Source of the DNA: an uncultured Eggerthellaceae bacterium
Lineage (GTDB): Bacteria; Actinomycetota; Coriobacteriia; Coriobacteriales; Eggerthellaceae
DNA: 64,000 bases
Direction: 5' to 3'
Assembly: GCA_910588905.1 (NCBI GenBank)
Contig: CAJURZ010000002.1
Coordinates: 81,165-145,164 of the forward strand
Positions 39,661-47,718 of this stretch are shown here, piece after piece. The notes below the pieces were generated by a model, which was given only the letters and a program-made list of their open reading frames with translations, made no database searches and was not told the origin of the DNA. Numbering within the stretch: position 1 is the first letter of the stretch; the number at the start of each line of letters is the position of its first letter. Both the position numbers and the translations under genes were made by a program.

Positions 39661-42267
39661 ATGACGCGATCCGATCATCCTGAACGACCGAATGAGAGCG
39701 AACCGAAGGTCAGCCAGACAGCTGCCCCGCTCACCTTCACTGAGCCCACCGCCATCCAAGTGCGCGGTGCGCGGGTGCACAACCTGAAGGACATCTCGGT
39801 CAGCATCCCCCTCCATCAGCTCGTGGGCATCGCGGGGGTCTCGGGTTCAGGGAAGAGCTCCCTTGCCTTGGGCGTGCTCTATGCCGAAGGGAGCCGACGT
39901 TACCTAGAAGCGCTTTCCACCTATACCCGCCGTCGCATCTCCCAAACAGGCCGCGCGGATGTAGACGAAGTGCTCTACGTGCCCGCCGCCCTGGCCCTCC
40001 GCCAACGGCCGGGCATCCCTGGCGTGCACTCCACCTTCGGCACCTCCACCGAACTGCTGAATCACCTGCGCCTCATGTTCTCCCGCCTGGCAAGCCATCG
40101 TTGCCCCAACGGACATCAGAATCCGCCTAGCTTGGATGTTGCCATCGAGCGCCCCATCACCTGCTGCGTATGCGGGATCGAGTTCTACGGCCCCAGCGCG
40201 GAGGACCTGGCATTCAATGGCGGTGGAGCCTGCTCCGAATGCGGAGGCACGGGCGTGATCCGCACTATCGACGAATCCACGCTCATCACCGACCCGAACC
40301 TCACCCTCGAGGAAGGCGCTGTTGGTCCGTGGCGCAACCTCATGTGGTCGCTCATGCCCCAGGTGGCTGAGGCTATGGACGTTCGCATCAACGTGCCCTA
40401 CAAAGACCTCACGGACGAAGAGAAGGACATCGTGCTCCATGGCCCGATGGAGAAGCGCCACATCCTCTACGTGCCCAAGAACAAAGACCATGCCACCGAA
40501 TTAGACTTCACCTTCTATAGCGCTGAGAATTCCGTGAAGAACGCGCTAGCGAAGGCGAAGGACGAGAAGGGCCTTGCCCGGGTAGCCAAGTACCTCACAG
40601 AATCCTCCTGTCCCGCCTGTCACGGCACGCGCTTATCCGAGAGAGCACGATCGAGCACGATAGACGGACAGAACCTCGCCCAGATAACGGCGCTCACGCT
40701 GGATGAGCTGCGCGATTGGATCCCCACCGTCGCACCGTGGCTCCCCACCGATATGCGCCCCATGGCCGATTCCATCACCACTGAGATGGCCGAACCCATC
40801 CAGCGCCTCGAACAGCTGGGACTGGGATACCTCTCCCTTGACCGCGCCAGCGAAACGCTCTCTAATGGAGAGCGGCAGCGGGTAGCGCTCACGCGGGCTG
40901 TGCGCAGCAGGACCACCGGCGTGCTCTACGTTCTTGACGAGCCCTCCATTGGGCTGCACCCTTCCAACGTGGAGGGGCTCTTGGGCGTCATGAAAGACCT
41001 GCTCTCAGATGGCAACTCGGTGGTCATGGTGGACCACGACATCGATGTGCTACGCCACGCCGACCACCTCATCGAGATAGGGCCGGGAAGCGGTGCCGAA
41101 GGCGGCAGCATCATCGCCCAGGGGAGCGTTACAGCCATCGAGCAAGACCCATCATCACGCATCGGCCCGTTCCTCTCCGGCGCCAAGAAGGTCAGAGTGC
41201 GAACGCCCGTGTCCCCAGATCATGTATTCAGTGGGGGCGCCATCCATTTGAGAACGGGCCCGATCCACACCGTGCACCCCTTGGATGTGCGCATCCCGAA
41301 GGGGCGCCTCACTGTTGTCACCGGAGTCTCCGGTTCGGGCAAGACCACCCTGATCTTGGAGAGCCTGGTCGTCGGGCTGAAGGCGAAGCTCGCAGGCAAG
41401 GAGCTGCCTGACCCTGTGCGCTTCGTGGATGCTCCCGATATCCAGCGCGTGGACCTGGTAGATGCCACGCCTATCGGAGTGAACGTACGCTCCACTGTGG
41501 GTACCTATTCAGGGGTCTTAGATGACCTGCGCAAGGCCTTCGCGAAGCTTCCTGAAGCGAAAGAACGCGGTTTGAAGGCAGGGGACTTCTCCTACAACAC
41601 CGGATCGCTTCGCTGCCCCACCTGCGATGGCACCGGTCAGATATCTCTGGACGTGCAGTTCCTCCCCGACGTGGATATCCCATGCCCTGATTGCCGAGGC
41701 AGCCGCTACAGCCAAGATGCCTATGCTCTTCAGATGATGATAGAGGGAAAGGATCGTGAAGACGCGACCGTCTGTACGCTGTCTCTGCCTGAGATCCTTT
41801 CGCTGACCGTAGATGAGGCGCTCGAAGCCTTAGCTTCCCACAAGAGCATCCAGGGAAAGTTACGAACGCTGCAGAGCCTTGGGCTGGGCTATCTCACCTT
41901 GGGAGAGGCCACGCCTGCTCTCTCAGGTGGCGAAGCCCAGCGCTTGAAGCTAGCCAGCGAGATGCGCCGTGATCAAGATGACGCGCTTTTCGTGTTCGAC
42001 GAACCCACCATCGGGCTGCATCCCTTAGACGTCGCAACACTGATAGACGTGCTCCAGCGTCTGATAGAGCATGGTGCCACCGTGGTCGTGATCGAACATG
42101 ACCTGGATATGATGGCCAACGCCGACTATTTGATCGACATGGGACCTGGCGGCGGCGAACAGGGCGGCCGCATCGTAGTAACCGGCACCCCTACCGAAGT
42201 GGCCACGCACCCCGATAGCTTGACCGGTGCTTACCTGGCCCGAGGATTGACCACTGGATCATGCTAA
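39661..42267 (+). CDS. uvrA2: UvrA2-type excinuclease ABC subunit A-like ATPase
   Basis: An 868-residue double ABC ATPase. It has Walker A sequences GVSGSGKSSLA (about 60) and GVSGSGKTTLI (about 557), signature motifs LSNGERQRVAL and LSGGEAQRLKLA, and Walker B regions VLDEPSIGLH and VFDEPTIGLH. Zinc-binding cysteines lie in CPACHG, CPTCDGTG and CPDCRGSR. It is shorter than canonical UvrA, consistent with the UvrA2/DrrC class that lacks the full UvrB-binding region. These proteins are linked to drug resistance or DNA-binding toxin tolerance. GAGGAAGG precedes the ATG. Divergent from the restriction gene. Confidence 0.92.
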   Translation: MTRSDHPERPNESEPKVSQTAAPLTFTEPTAIQVRGARVHNLKDISVSIPLHQLVGIAGVSGSGKSSLALGVLYAEGSRRYLEALSTYTRRRISQTGRADVDEVLYVPAALALRQRPGIPGVHSTFGTSTELLNHLRLMFSRLASHRCPNGHQNPPSLDVAIERPITCCVCGIEFYGPSAEDLAFNGGGACSECGGTGVIRTIDESTLITDPNLTLEEGAVGPWRNLMWSLMPQVAEAMDVRINVPYKDLTDEEKDIVLHGPMEKRHILYVPKNKDHATELDFTFYSAENSVKNALAKAKDEKGLARVAKYLTESSCPACHGTRLSERARSSTIDGQNLAQITALTLDELRDWIPTVAPWLPTDMRPMADSITTEMAEPIQRLEQLGLGYLSLDRASETLSNGERQRVALTRAVRSRTTGVLYVLDEPSIGLHPSNVEGLLGVMKDLLSDGNSVVMVDHDIDVLRHADHLIEIGPGSGAEGGSIIAQGSVTAIEQDPSSRIGPFLSGAKKVRVRTPVSPDHVFSGGAIHLRTGPIHTVHPLDVRIPKGRLTVVTGVSGSGKTTLILESLVVGLKAKLAGKELPDPVRFVDAPDIQRVDLVDATPIGVNVRSTVGTYSGVLDDLRKAFAKLPEAKERGLKAGDFSYNTGSLRCPTCDGTGQISLDVQFLPDVDIPCPDCRGSRYSQDAYALQMMIEGKDREDATVCTLSLPEILSLTVDEALEALASHKSIQGKLRTLQSLGLGYLTLGEATPALSGGEAQRLKLASEMRRDQDDALFVFDEPTIGLHPLDVATLIDVLQRLIEHGATVVVIEHDLDMMANADYLIDMGPGGGEQGGRIVVTGTPTEVATHPDSLTGAYLARGLTTGSC

Positions 42268-42286
42268 GACGGCCTCTTTGAGACCA

Positions 42287-43213
42287 TCAGCGCCAGACGG
42301 TGAATCTGCGCTGGACCCAAGCTGCAAGAGCGGAAAGCACGGTCACTACGATGCCGCAAACGATGATGCCAGCGATGACAGCTGCATAGTTCGCATAGAT
42401 GTTCGAATTGGTGATATAGAAGCCGATACCCGCTGTGGCCCCGATCATCTCAGCGAAGGTGAGCATCAAGAAGGCAGTGGTGAGCGAAACGCGCAGGCCT
42501 TGCAAGACCCCTGGCATGACATAGGGCAGGATGATCTTCCTTATCATCGTCCATCCGGTGACGCAGAGCGCCCGAGCATTATCCATGAGCTTTGGATCCA
42601 GCGAGGAGACACGCAAGACCATGTTCAAGAACTGCGGCCAGAACACACCTAATAGGATGATGCAAGCTGAAGCCGCTCGGAATGACGGCATGAGCACCAC
42701 GAGATAGGGAGCGAACACGGTAGGTGGGATGGGAGCCATGACATTGGCAATGGGATAGAACATCTCCCGTAATCGGGGAACCCAACCGCAGATCACGCCG
42801 AGCACCACACCGAAGAAGATGCCGCCCACATAACCGATCATCAGAAGCGTGGTCGAGGACACCACGTTATCCCAGAGCGTGTCGTAGCTTGTATAGAAGA
42901 CGTTGAAGACTTCCTCGGGCGTTGGGACGATGACGCTAGGCGTAAGGGCTAGCTTGGTGGAAGCAAGCTCCCAAAGAACGATGAGCACCCAGACGAACAC
43001 GATGATGTCGTTCGGCCCCGTGGATTCGATCCCGCGCTTAGCCCTCGATATCAATAACAGGAGATAGAGCAGATCCATCACGCCCAATGCTACCAGCAGA
43101 GGATAGTAGGTGACCGAAAGGATCTTCGCATTCGGCATGGCGACGATGATGGCAACGAGCACCAGCAAGAGCATCTGAGCAAAGAAGAACCGGCGGTTCA
43201 GGACCTTCACCAT
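42287..43213 (-). CDS. NitT/TauT-type ABC transporter permease
   Basis: A 308-residue permease with about seven transmembrane helices. The binding-protein-dependent transport loop reads SSLDPKLMDNARALCVTGWTMIRKIILPYVMPGVLQGLRVSLTTAF (EAA-like). It resembles SsuC/TauC permeases. The start at 43213 follows GGAGGAGCTTTC and overlaps the ATPase gene by 7 bp; the longer frame is ignored. It is the last gene of the SBP-ATPase-permease set and converges on uvrA2 with only a 19-bp gap. Confidence 0.9.
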   Translation of the reverse strand: MVKVLNRRFFFAQMLLLVLVAIIVAMPNAKILSVTYYPLLVALGVMDLLYLLLLISRAKRGIESTGPNDIIVFVWVLIVLWELASTKLALTPSVIVPTPEEVFNVFYTSYDTLWDNVVSSTTLLMIGYVGGIFFGVVLGVICGWVPRLREMFYPIANVMAPIPPTVFAPYLVVLMPSFRAASACIILLGVFWPQFLNMVLRVSSLDPKLMDNARALCVTGWTMIRKIILPYVMPGVLQGLRVSLTTAFLMLTFAEMIGATAGIGFYITNSNIYANYAAVIAGIIVCGIVVTVLSALAAWVQRRFTVWR

Positions 43214-44073
43214 GAAAGCTCCTCCGCCTGGTTCCCTACCGCCCGCAAGCATCCATCCCCTTCATCTTGATCCGGGTCTCCACCGCTCTCATAGAAGAGA
43301 TCCGTCAGGTACTGCCCTATCTCCCGAGCTCTCAGATCCGAAGCGATGAACTCAGCAGTGCGAGGGCGGGGAAGGTCCACCTCGAAATCAGCTGTTATCC
43401 GCCCTTCCGCCAAGAAGACCACTCGGTCAGCCAAAAGGATGGCCTCAGAGATATCATGAGTGATGAAGACGGCGGTCTTTCGCCGTTCTCCCGCTGTCCA
43501 AAGCTCATCAACAAGGCTCTGCAAGTGACGCCGCGTCTTCACATCCAGAGCGCCAAAAGGCTCGTCGAAGAGCACGATCTCAGTATCCATAGCCAAAGCT
43601 CGGGCTATGGCCACACGCTGCTGCATGCCGCCAGAGAGTTGATAGGGATACTTATCCTGCGCCCCTGACATGCTCACTGAGAAGAGGTATTCATCGGCCA
43701 AGTCAGAGATAGCGCATTTGGATAAGCCGCGACCAAGCTTCCTGTTGGCCTGTTCTATACCGAACTCAACGTTGTCTTTCACGCGCATCCACGGGAATAG
43801 CGAATAGTCTTGGAACACGATGGCTCGGTCCATCCCTGGCTCATGAACCTCTTTGCCGTCGATCATGATCCTGCCAGCCGAAGGCTGAGACAGCCCCGCG
43901 ATCAGCCGCAGGAGGGTTGATTTACCACCCCCCGAATGACCTATGACGCAGAGGAACTGCCCACTGGGCACGACAAGGCTCAGATCCTCGATGACATTAT
44001 GGGCATTGCCGCTCTTGGAGGCTGCTGAGTCTGCATAGGCGAAGGACACGGCTTCGATTCGAATAGAACCCAT
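43207..44073 (-). CDS. NitT/TauT-type ABC transporter ATP-binding protein
   Basis: A 288-residue ABC ATPase: Walker A GHSGGGKST, Q-loop VFQDYSLFPW, signature LSGGMQQRVAIARAL and Walker B EIVLFDEPFGALD, then the H-loop VFITHDISEA. This resembles SsuB/TauB. The C-terminal 45 residues after VDLPRPRT are slightly extended. It follows the substrate-binding gene after a terminator-like hairpin and overlaps the permease gene. Confidence 0.93.
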   Translation of the reverse strand: MGSIRIEAVSFAYADSAASKSGNAHNVIEDLSLVVPSGQFLCVIGHSGGGKSTLLRLIAGLSQPSAGRIMIDGKEVHEPGMDRAIVFQDYSLFPWMRVKDNVEFGIEQANRKLGRGLSKCAISDLADEYLFSVSMSGAQDKYPYQLSGGMQQRVAIARALAMDTEIVLFDEPFGALDVKTRRHLQSLVDELWTAGERRKTAVFITHDISEAILLADRVVFLAEGRITADFEVDLPRPRTAEFIASDLRAREIGQYLTDLFYESGGDPDQDEGDGCLRAVGNQAEELSW

Positions 44074-44159
44074 TCGCCCTTCCCTTCTTTCATAGCCTAC
44101 AGACCCATTTCGCCATCATAAGCTCCTTAGCCCTTGATAGGCTGACAGGGACGGTAAAA

Positions 44160-44193
44160 GGGGTGGGACGCAAGCCACCTGGCATCCCACCCC
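44160..44193 (-). terminator. Terminator/attenuator between substrate-binding and ATPase genes
   Basis: GGGGTGGGA (44160-44168) pairs with TCCCACCCC (44185-44193). On the minus strand the stem is followed by TTTTACC. Its position inside the ABC operon suggests partial termination, so that the binding protein is made in excess over the membrane components. Confidence 0.7.
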
Positions 44194-44220
44194 CGACATC
44201 CCACCTCTCCGATGAGCTCT

Positions 44221-45369
44221 CTAGTGAGTGTTCTGCTTTCGATAGATGGACTCGAGGTCCTTCCAGAACTCCTCCTCCGGCTCCCGATCCAAAAGGGACT
44301 CAAGGGCCCGGCTATAGACAGTATCCACCACATAGTCATCAGCGGAGGGAGCATTGGCATCCAGCTGATCGATATCCTTGAGCGATTCGTAGAACCCAAG
44401 GGTGGCATCACGGCAGGGGTCAGGCAGAAGCTGCATGGCCGCCTCATGATCATCGGTACCGTACAGCGCAGCCTTGATGTATTCCGGATCTTGCTCGGAA
44501 TACTCCACCAGGATAGGGATAGCCACTTCGGGTTGCTGCCGAAAGACCTTATACCCGCGCAAGAGCGCTGTTTCGAAATCGACCAAGGAGAGGAATTTGT
44601 TGTGATAGGCATCGTCCGATGCATTCTGGCGACAGCAAGGATAGTCTCCTGTGTAGTCTTTCACGAGCCCGACTACCTGTACACCCCGATCCCGATTGAT
44701 GTATCCGAAGGCATTATTGACGAGGGCAAGATCTGTCTCGCCTTTCAGGAGCGCCTCCACCTGAGCCTGTTCACTATCTAAGGCCGTGAAGGTCACATCA
44801 CCACCGTCGATGGAAAGCCCTTGATCCTTCAGCCATGAGCGGAATGCCACTTGACCCGTCTCGGCTCGGAAATAGGAGATGTTGAGCCCTTTGAAGCTAT
44901 CGGGGCCTTCCAGCTTTGCGGTCCAGTCAGGACCTGCTAGGATCTCTGTGCCATTCAGAACGGTGCCCCCTATGATGTACATAGCAGAGCCTTTTGCGAT
45001 GTACTCAAGGGGTTGAACGGTACCCATGAGCATCATATCCAGGTTGCTGGAAGCAAGCGACGCGAAGCCCTCAGCCAGTTCCACCTGCTGGAACTCTACA
45101 TCGCAACCCTCTTCTTCGAAGTAGCCGAGCTTCTCCGCGATGACCGTGGGAGCTATCTTGAAGAGCTTGCCGCGCCGACCCACCACCAGATGGGCACCCT
45201 TACCCTCGGTCATGAAAGCAGCATCCACGTCCACCCCCGCCGATGAACTAGCATCTGACGTCGTAGGATTGGCATTGCCACTGCATCCGCTCAGCGCACC
45301 TGCACCGAAGACCGACAGAGCAGTGAACCCTGCTGCCTTGACGAACATCCTCCTGGACATGATCTTCAT
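44221..45369 (-). CDS. NitT/TauT-type ABC substrate-binding lipoprotein
   Basis: A 382-residue extracytoplasmic binding protein. The N-terminus has a twin-arginine-like SRRMFVKAAG stretch and a lipobox, LSGC, so it may be a Tat-exported lipoprotein. The mature part shows the NMT1/SsuA-like fold: PTVIAEKLGYFEEEGCDVEFQQ, FASLASSNLDMMLMGTVQPLEYIAKG, GLNISYFR, ALLKGETDLALVNN. The ligand is not clear; the neighbouring BioB-like radical SAM gene may act on the same compound. A TTGACA -35 and an operator-like motif lie upstream. Confidence 0.88.
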   Translation of the reverse strand: MKIMSRRMFVKAAGFTALSVFGAGALSGCSGNANPTTSDASSSAGVDVDAAFMTEGKGAHLVVGRRGKLFKIAPTVIAEKLGYFEEEGCDVEFQQVELAEGFASLASSNLDMMLMGTVQPLEYIAKGSAMYIIGGTVLNGTEILAGPDWTAKLEGPDSFKGLNISYFRAETGQVAFRSWLKDQGLSIDGGDVTFTALDSEQAQVEALLKGETDLALVNNAFGYINRDRGVQVVGLVKDYTGDYPCCRQNASDDAYHNKFLSLVDFETALLRGYKVFRQQPEVAIPILVEYSEQDPEYIKAALYGTDDHEAAMQLLPDPCRDATLGFYESLKDIDQLDANAPSADDYVVDTVYSRALESLLDREPEEEFWKDLESIYRKQNTH

Positions 45370-45453
45370 GATAGCTGCTCCCTCCTGCTGGTACGGGGTG
45401 ATGATCCGTTCCAGATCCTCCCGTCCCTGTTGGAATGATGGAGCATAGCTTAT

Positions 45454-45475
45454 GTCTATTATTAGACTATGTCAA
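45454..45475 (-). promoter_or_regulatory. Candidate LysR operator and -35 box upstream of the substrate-binding gene
   Basis: GTCTA-TTAT-TAGAC (45454-45467) is a perfect 5-bp inverted repeat. On the minus strand it lies directly downstream of TTGACA (45470-45475), i.e. in the promoter spacer. The core CTATTATTAGA recurs upstream of the radical SAM gene (46541-46556). Confidence 0.55.
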
Positions 45476-45512
45476 TCTTTTAGGAGACTGATCCTTGCAG
45501 CGCAAGTGGACC

Positions 45513-46505
45513 TCAGGAGTAGTAGCGCGAGGGGCCCTCCCAAACCTTCCAGTCGGTTTCCCACCAGATGTCCTTGACCTGTGATACTGAAAGACCCCGT
45601 GTGCTCTCCACAGCAGTGTCTCGAGGATCAGTACCTCGAGTCGCCCACATGATATTCGCTCCCGCCTGAGCACATAGCTGACTTGGCTCGTGCGAGCAAT
45701 TACCTCTGACAGATGCTCCCGTTCCTAAGGCAATAGCGCCAGCATAGGTGGCAAGCCGACCATAAGAGATATCACCGTGCTCTTCGAAAACGCTACCGGG
45801 AACCGTGGTCCTACGCATGGCGCCACTGAAGGCAACTCCCAAATCACGAGCTATGATCACCAAGTCTGCTATCTCCTGAGGAGAATGCTCTGGACCAATG
45901 GGTTCGATGCAGTTCCCCACGGAGATGCCCGCCTCGAGAGCCGCTTCAATGGTCTTGATGCGTACTTCGGGCTTACAGCTCGTGAATTTCCCTTCACCCA
46001 AACGTATGACATGATAGACGCCATTGATGCCCACCTCCGCCAACTCGCGAGCATAATCAGGACCGAAATCTGGAATGTTCGCGACCAGCGGGATGTTCGT
46101 CTTGAGGGCTGCTTTCACCTGGGCTGCAGCATCGAGGAACGCACGGCGACCATAGAGCACGGTGGTCACCAGATACAAGGCATTCGCCCCCGCCGCCTCA
46201 AGATCAAGTGCGTCTTGGATGACCTTCTCCAAAGGATAGGTCACCTTTTCGGTGAAGACACCGTTGACCTCAGCAAAAGAGCAGTACTGGCAATTCATCG
46301 GGCATGGAGCCGCATCCAGGCCGATATGCGCATGTACCTCAGCATAGCCATCATTGAGCGTAGAGGTGAATTCACGCCCCGCCTGCCAAATGGCAAAGGC
46401 CTCAGGAGAGAGGTTCTTGACGGAAAGCAGCTCGACTATCTCCCTGTGTGAGAGAAGCGTACCATCCAGCGCTTTGTTGATGATCTTGACGATGCTCAGA
46501 TCCAT
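45513..46505 (-). CDS. BioB-like radical SAM protein
   Basis: A 330-residue radical SAM enzyme with the cluster motif CPMNCQYC (CxxxCxxC, about residues 68-75) in a TIM-barrel context. C-terminal RGNCSHEPSQLCAQAGANIMWATRGTDPRD-type sequence resembles the BioB/PylB/HydE branch. It lacks the obvious second-cluster Cys pattern of biotin synthase, so a biotin role is not supported. It sits between a LysR regulator and a NitT/TauT ABC transporter and shares an upstream motif with the binding-protein gene, suggesting a pathway acting on the imported compound. The product is unknown. Confidence 0.8.
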   Translation of the reverse strand: MDLSIVKIINKALDGTLLSHREIVELLSVKNLSPEAFAIWQAGREFTSTLNDGYAEVHAHIGLDAAPCPMNCQYCSFAEVNGVFTEKVTYPLEKVIQDALDLEAAGANALYLVTTVLYGRRAFLDAAAQVKAALKTNIPLVANIPDFGPDYARELAEVGINGVYHVIRLGEGKFTSCKPEVRIKTIEAALEAGISVGNCIEPIGPEHSPQEIADLVIIARDLGVAFSGAMRRTTVPGSVFEEHGDISYGRLATYAGAIALGTGASVRGNCSHEPSQLCAQAGANIMWATRGTDPRDTAVESTRGLSVSQVKDIWWETDWKVWEGPSRYYS

Positions 46506-46540
46506 GGGAAACTCCGATAGCTAAGATTTGGTCGATATGC

Positions 46541-46556
46541 TCTAATAATAGTCTAG
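46541..46556 (-). promoter_or_regulatory. Candidate LysR operator upstream of the radical SAM gene
   Basis: TCTAATAATAGTCTAG on the plus strand; its complement contains CTATTATTAGA, identical over 11 bp to the motif upstream of the substrate-binding gene at 45457. It lies about 40 bp before the radical SAM start. Confidence 0.5.
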
Positions 46557-46598
46557 GACATTCATATTGCACAAGAGCGCGACAGGGGACGGGGAGGG

Positions 46599-47531
46599 TC
46601 AATCCTCCAAGCGCGCTTCAGTGAAATCAAGGAATTCGTTCGCTCGCTGATTCTCCATGAGAGCGCACATGCACACCGTCATCGAGGTATCCGCTCCTTC
46701 AAGATAGCGCCAGCAGATATCATCCCGTGCGCTCAAACCCGCATTCCCCAGCATCCCCGACGAGGTGAGCATCACAGCCCGTCGGTCGAAATCAGACAGA
46801 AAGAACGCGGCAGGCGAAGCGATATCGAAATGGACCGGCTTCATGAACGCCACCATCCCATGAGCGGCGAACAACGTCTCTGTGGCCTCGCGTATGTAAT
46901 CGAACGCATCGGTGACGCTGGTCATGATGGGAACGCAGTCGAGCATGTCCAGGGTCAACTTGTCAGCCTGCGCAAGGGGGTTGTCCTTGCTCAACCAGAC
47001 GATGATGGGATCCCGCTTGATGGGGAGCACTCGGATCCCCAGATGAAGACACTCCTCTTTGTATTCATCCAGATCCCCGCATCGGCACGCGAGGGTGACG
47101 TCGAACACATGAAGGGGAAGGGCGCTCTCAGGCGTATACCCGATGAGCTTCTCGAAGATCACCTCGCACTCCGGGCTGATGACCTTGAATTCATTGCGCA
47201 GTTGGAACAGCAGACCATTGACGATATTCCCATCCAAGAGCAGCTGCACCTTGAGCAGATTCTCATAGCGCCGTTGAAGCTGACGACACTTGACCAAGCA
47301 ATTGTCATAGGACGAGACGATGGGTGACACCTCTCTGAGGAAGCACTCCCCCACTGGGGTGAGCGATACACTCTTGGGTCCGTGGTTGAGCAACTTCAAA
47401 CCCGTCGTGCGCTCTATCTCGGCTATATGCTTGCTCAGGCATGATTGAGTGACATGCAAGACCTTTGCTGCCTTGCTCAGATTCTGAGACACGGCAAAGA
47501 CTTGGAACTCTCGCAATAATTCCAGATCCAT
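46599..47531 (-). CDS. LysR-family transcriptional regulator
   Basis: A 310-residue LTTR. The N-terminal helix-turn-helix reads ELLREFQVFAVSQNLSKAAKVLHVTQSCLSKHIAEIERTTGLKLLNH. The effector domain (about 90-300) has the usual two-lobed layout; KRDPIIVWLSKDNPLA marks the inter-lobe region. GGAGGAG lies 4 nt before the ATG. It probably controls the downstream radical SAM and ABC transporter genes, given the shared motif, and perhaps itself through a 14-bp palindrome just upstream. Confidence 0.92.
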   Translation of the reverse strand: MDLELLREFQVFAVSQNLSKAAKVLHVTQSCLSKHIAEIERTTGLKLLNHGPKSVSLTPVGECFLREVSPIVSSYDNCLVKCRQLQRRYENLLKVQLLLDGNIVNGLLFQLRNEFKVISPECEVIFEKLIGYTPESALPLHVFDVTLACRCGDLDEYKEECLHLGIRVLPIKRDPIIVWLSKDNPLAQADKLTLDMLDCVPIMTSVTDAFDYIREATETLFAAHGMVAFMKPVHFDIASPAAFFLSDFDRRAVMLTSSGMLGNAGLSARDDICWRYLEGADTSMTVCMCALMENQRANEFLDFTEARLED

Positions 47532-47572
47532 GCACTCCTCCGATCTTCTCGATCAGTGCCATTTGGCTCAGC

Positions 47573-47586
47573 GGTTGATATCAACC
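47573..47586 (-). promoter_or_regulatory. 14-bp perfect palindrome upstream of lysR
   Basis: GGTTGATATCAACC, about 42 bp upstream of the LysR start codon. The TTGAT/ATCAA arms suit a dimeric LysR-type protein and suggest autoregulation. The sequence differs from the CTATTATTAGA motif downstream. Confidence 0.5.
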
Positions 47587-47651
47587 ACCCGAAAGGGAAA
47601 CACCCCAAGAATAGCCGCCCGTGAGAGGCGAAGCGCTTCTAGTATAGAAGA

Positions 47652-47689
47652 AGCGAGCGGACAAGGCCGCCTGGCCCTCCCCGCTCGCT
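47652..47689 (-). terminator. Terminator after the first MFS gene
   Basis: AGCGAGCGG (47652-47660) pairs with CCGCTCGCT (47681-47689), with a GGCC-containing loop. On the minus strand TCTTCTATACT follows. It separates the long molybdoenzyme operon from lysR. Confidence 0.65.
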
Positions 47690-47718
47690 GCAAGCTCTTC
47701 CGATGTCAGCTGCGCACA

